The translations under genes were made by a program, and so were the position numbers. A stretch of DNA of 64,000 bases from Plastoroseomonas arctica (lineage in GTDB: Bacteria > Pseudomonadota > Alphaproteobacteria > Acetobacterales > Acetobacteraceae), in NCBI RefSeq assembly GCF_018128965.1, contig NZ_JAAEDH010000003.1, positions 124,001 to 188,000 of the forward strand, written 5' to 3'. Under the pieces are notes generated by a model. It did not search any database. It worked only from the letters and a program-made list of their open reading frames with translations, and was not told the origin of the DNA. Of this stretch, positions 63,031-64,000 are shown in pieces. Position 1 is the stretch's first letter. Every line of letters begins with the position of its first letter.

Positions 63031-63062
63031 GGGCCGGAGCGGATAATGCTCCGGCCCTTTTT
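63031..63062 (+). terminator. rho-independent terminator of the repeat lipoprotein gene
   Basis: GGGCCGGAGC (63031-63040) pairs fully with GCTCCGGCCC (63048-63057) around a seven-base loop, followed by TTTTT (63058-63062). Confidence 0.85.
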
Positions 63063-63245
63063 CGTGATCGAGGATACGGTGACTATTACCGGGATGGAGA
63101 CGCGCTGGGAAAGCCTACGAACGCCACGGCACCTGCGTCAGCTTTTAGGGCCGGTGACGGAAAGCCGAAAGCGAGGCGACCTTACCCAGGCCGCTTCCAT
63201 ACCAAGACATTAGCCGTAGGCGGCCAGCAAGGTGGGCTTACCACC
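63063..63245. other. unassigned spacer between the terminator and the convergent ABC transporter gene
   Basis: No long frame of coding character is seen here. A 37-codon frame (ATG at about 63093) starts METRWESLRTPRHLRQLLG but lies beyond the terminator and has no recognisable product. An AAGGTGG/CCACCTT hairpin (about 63229-63247) abuts the end of the ABC gene. GC content is lower than in the genes. Confidence 0.4.
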
Positions 63246-64000
63246 TTACCCGGCCAGGCTCCGCGCCGGCAGCTTCCAGCGCACCGCAGTCTTCGCCGGC
63301 GCGCTGCGCTTGGGCCGCGCGAAGCGGGCGCCGCCCTCGCGCTTCACCAGGGTCAGCGTGCGGGTATGAAACGCCTCGAGCCCCGGCCGGTGGCCGATCG
63401 AGACCAGGGTCGACTCACCCAGATTGTCGACCAGCAGCTGCATCATCTGGTCCTGGTTGGCCTCGTCGAGCGCCGCCGTCGCTTCGTCGAGGAAAATCCA
63501 GCGCGGCTTCTGCAGCATCAGCCGCGCGAAGGCGAGACGTTGCTGCTCGCCCAGCGACAGGATGCGGTCCCAGCGCTCGGTATCCTCGAGCCTTGTCGCG
63601 AGGTGCTTCAAGCCGACCTGCTCGAGCGCTTCGGTCTTCTGTTCCACGGTGAAGTCGCTCGGCCATTGCGGGTAGCACAGCGCGGTCTCGAGAGTGCCGA
63701 GCGGCAGGTAGGGCCTCTGCGGCAGGAAGGCCATGGATTTGCGGGGCGGCGTGATGATCTCGCCCGCGCCCCAGGGCCAGATGCCGCCGATCGCGCGGAA
63801 CAGCGTCGACTTGCCGCTGCCGGACTCGCCCTTGATGAGCACGCGCTCGCCCGGCGCGATCTCGGCCGAGGCGTCCGCGATCACCGTGGTGCCATCGGCG
63901 AAGGCGATCTCCAGGTCCTGGAAGATCAGGTTCTCAGGCTCGCCCTCAGCGGTCTCGCGGATGCCGATGGTGGGCTGCGCGACATCGGTGTGCAGCGCTT
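63246..64000 (-). CDS. ABC transporter ATPase domain, YddA/ABCD (SbmA-BacA relative) type, 5' part outside window
   Basis: The 250 visible C-terminal residues carry a complete nucleotide-binding domain: Walker A 'IKGESGSGKSTLFRAIGGIWPWGAGEI' (motif GESGSGKST), Q-loop 'MAFLPQRPYLPLGTL', the signature region 'ILSLGEQQRLAFARLML', Walker B 'WIFLDEATAALDE' and H-loop His in 'VSIGHRPGLEAF'. The 'IWPWG.G.I' and 'PLGTLR'-like features belong to the peroxisomal/ABCD-like YddA family, where permease and ATPase are fused; the permease half would lie beyond base 64000. Substrate could be a vitamin, peptide or lipid. The gene ends with an Ala/Lys/Arg-rich tail. Confidence 0.88.
   Translation of the reverse strand, partial: ALHTDVAQPTIGIRETAEGEPENLIFQDLEIAFADGTTVIADASAEIAPGERVLIKGESGSGKSTLFRAIGGIWPWGAGEIITPPRKSMAFLPQRPYLPLGTLETALCYPQWPSDFTVEQKTEALEQVGLKHLATRLEDTERWDRILSLGEQQRLAFARLMLQKPRWIFLDEATAALDEANQDQMMQLLVDNLGESTLVSIGHRPGLEAFHTRTLTLVKREGGARFARPKRSAPAKTAVRWKLPARSLAG

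Noticed and set aside
63063-63245. Known riboswitch or structural RNA (cobalamin, TPP, SRP, RNase P, 6S)
   Set aside because: None of the conserved boxes of these RNAs could be found on either strand.

Overview
This 64 kb window is chromosomal DNA of a high-GC alphaproteobacterium. It is most likely Acetobacteraceae (Roseomonas-like), an inference from gene order and content because no database search was possible. The supporting context is: an atpHAGDC operon directly after priA, an mdh-sucC-sucD-sucA-sucB block, xerC beside a DUF484 gene, tandem Bug-type tricarboxylate receptors, and an acpXL-to-lpxXL very-long-chain lipid A acylation cluster. Coding density is very high and many neighbours overlap by 1-4 bases (ATGA, TGATG, GTGA), so most genes sit in translationally coupled runs.

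Layout. 1-5.8 kb: capsule or exopolysaccharide export locus (partial KpsC-like protein on minus; lipoprotein, KpsM-, KpsT-, KpsE-like proteins and an outer-membrane export protein on plus). 5.9-8.0 kb: metallophosphoesterase coupled to a Ser/Thr kinase-universal stress protein fusion. 8.1-10.1 kb: nitroreductase and dihydroorotase. 10.2-15.8 kb: surface glycan genes (O-antigen ligase, asparagine synthase-like amidotransferase, three glycosyltransferases). 15.9-19.3 kb: ygfZ, tRNA-Leu(CAA), a DUF1801 protein, an FAD monooxygenase broken by an in-frame TAG, and a probably frameshifted small exported protein. 19.4-25.4 kb: acpXL, fabZ-like, two ketosynthase-like genes, adh, lpxXL and an alpha/beta hydrolase. 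25.4-31 kb: dehydrogenase, phosphoesterases, YihY and three small envelope or stress-type proteins. 31-34.7 kb: glycosyltransferase, zapE and an Arg/Gly-rich exported protein. 34.9-47.4 kb: TCA-cycle genes mdh, sucCD, sucAB and lpd, with a 2-oxoglutarate/citrate-type MFS transporter and two Bug receptors between sucB and lpd. 47.4-51.3 kb: PaoABC-like molybdenum aldehyde oxidoreductase. 51.4-56.3 kb: cupin, xerC, DUF484, transaldolase, priA. 56.5-61.5 kb: F1 ATP synthase. 61.7-64 kb: diiron ferritin-like protein, tandem-repeat lipoprotein, and the C-terminal part of an ABCD/YddA-type ABC transporter.

The main biological themes are cell-surface polysaccharide and lipid A construction (0-31 kb) and core energy metabolism (35-61 kb). 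The most notable observations are the acpXL/lpxXL cluster with one ketosynthase lacking its catalytic Cys and one His; a family of AT-rich palindromic intergenic repeats found at 10.1, 38.0-38.15 and 43.77-43.92 kb; the kinase-USP fusion paired with a phosphoesterase; and the amber-interrupted monooxygenase. No CRISPR array, prophage, insertion sequence or replication origin was recognised.
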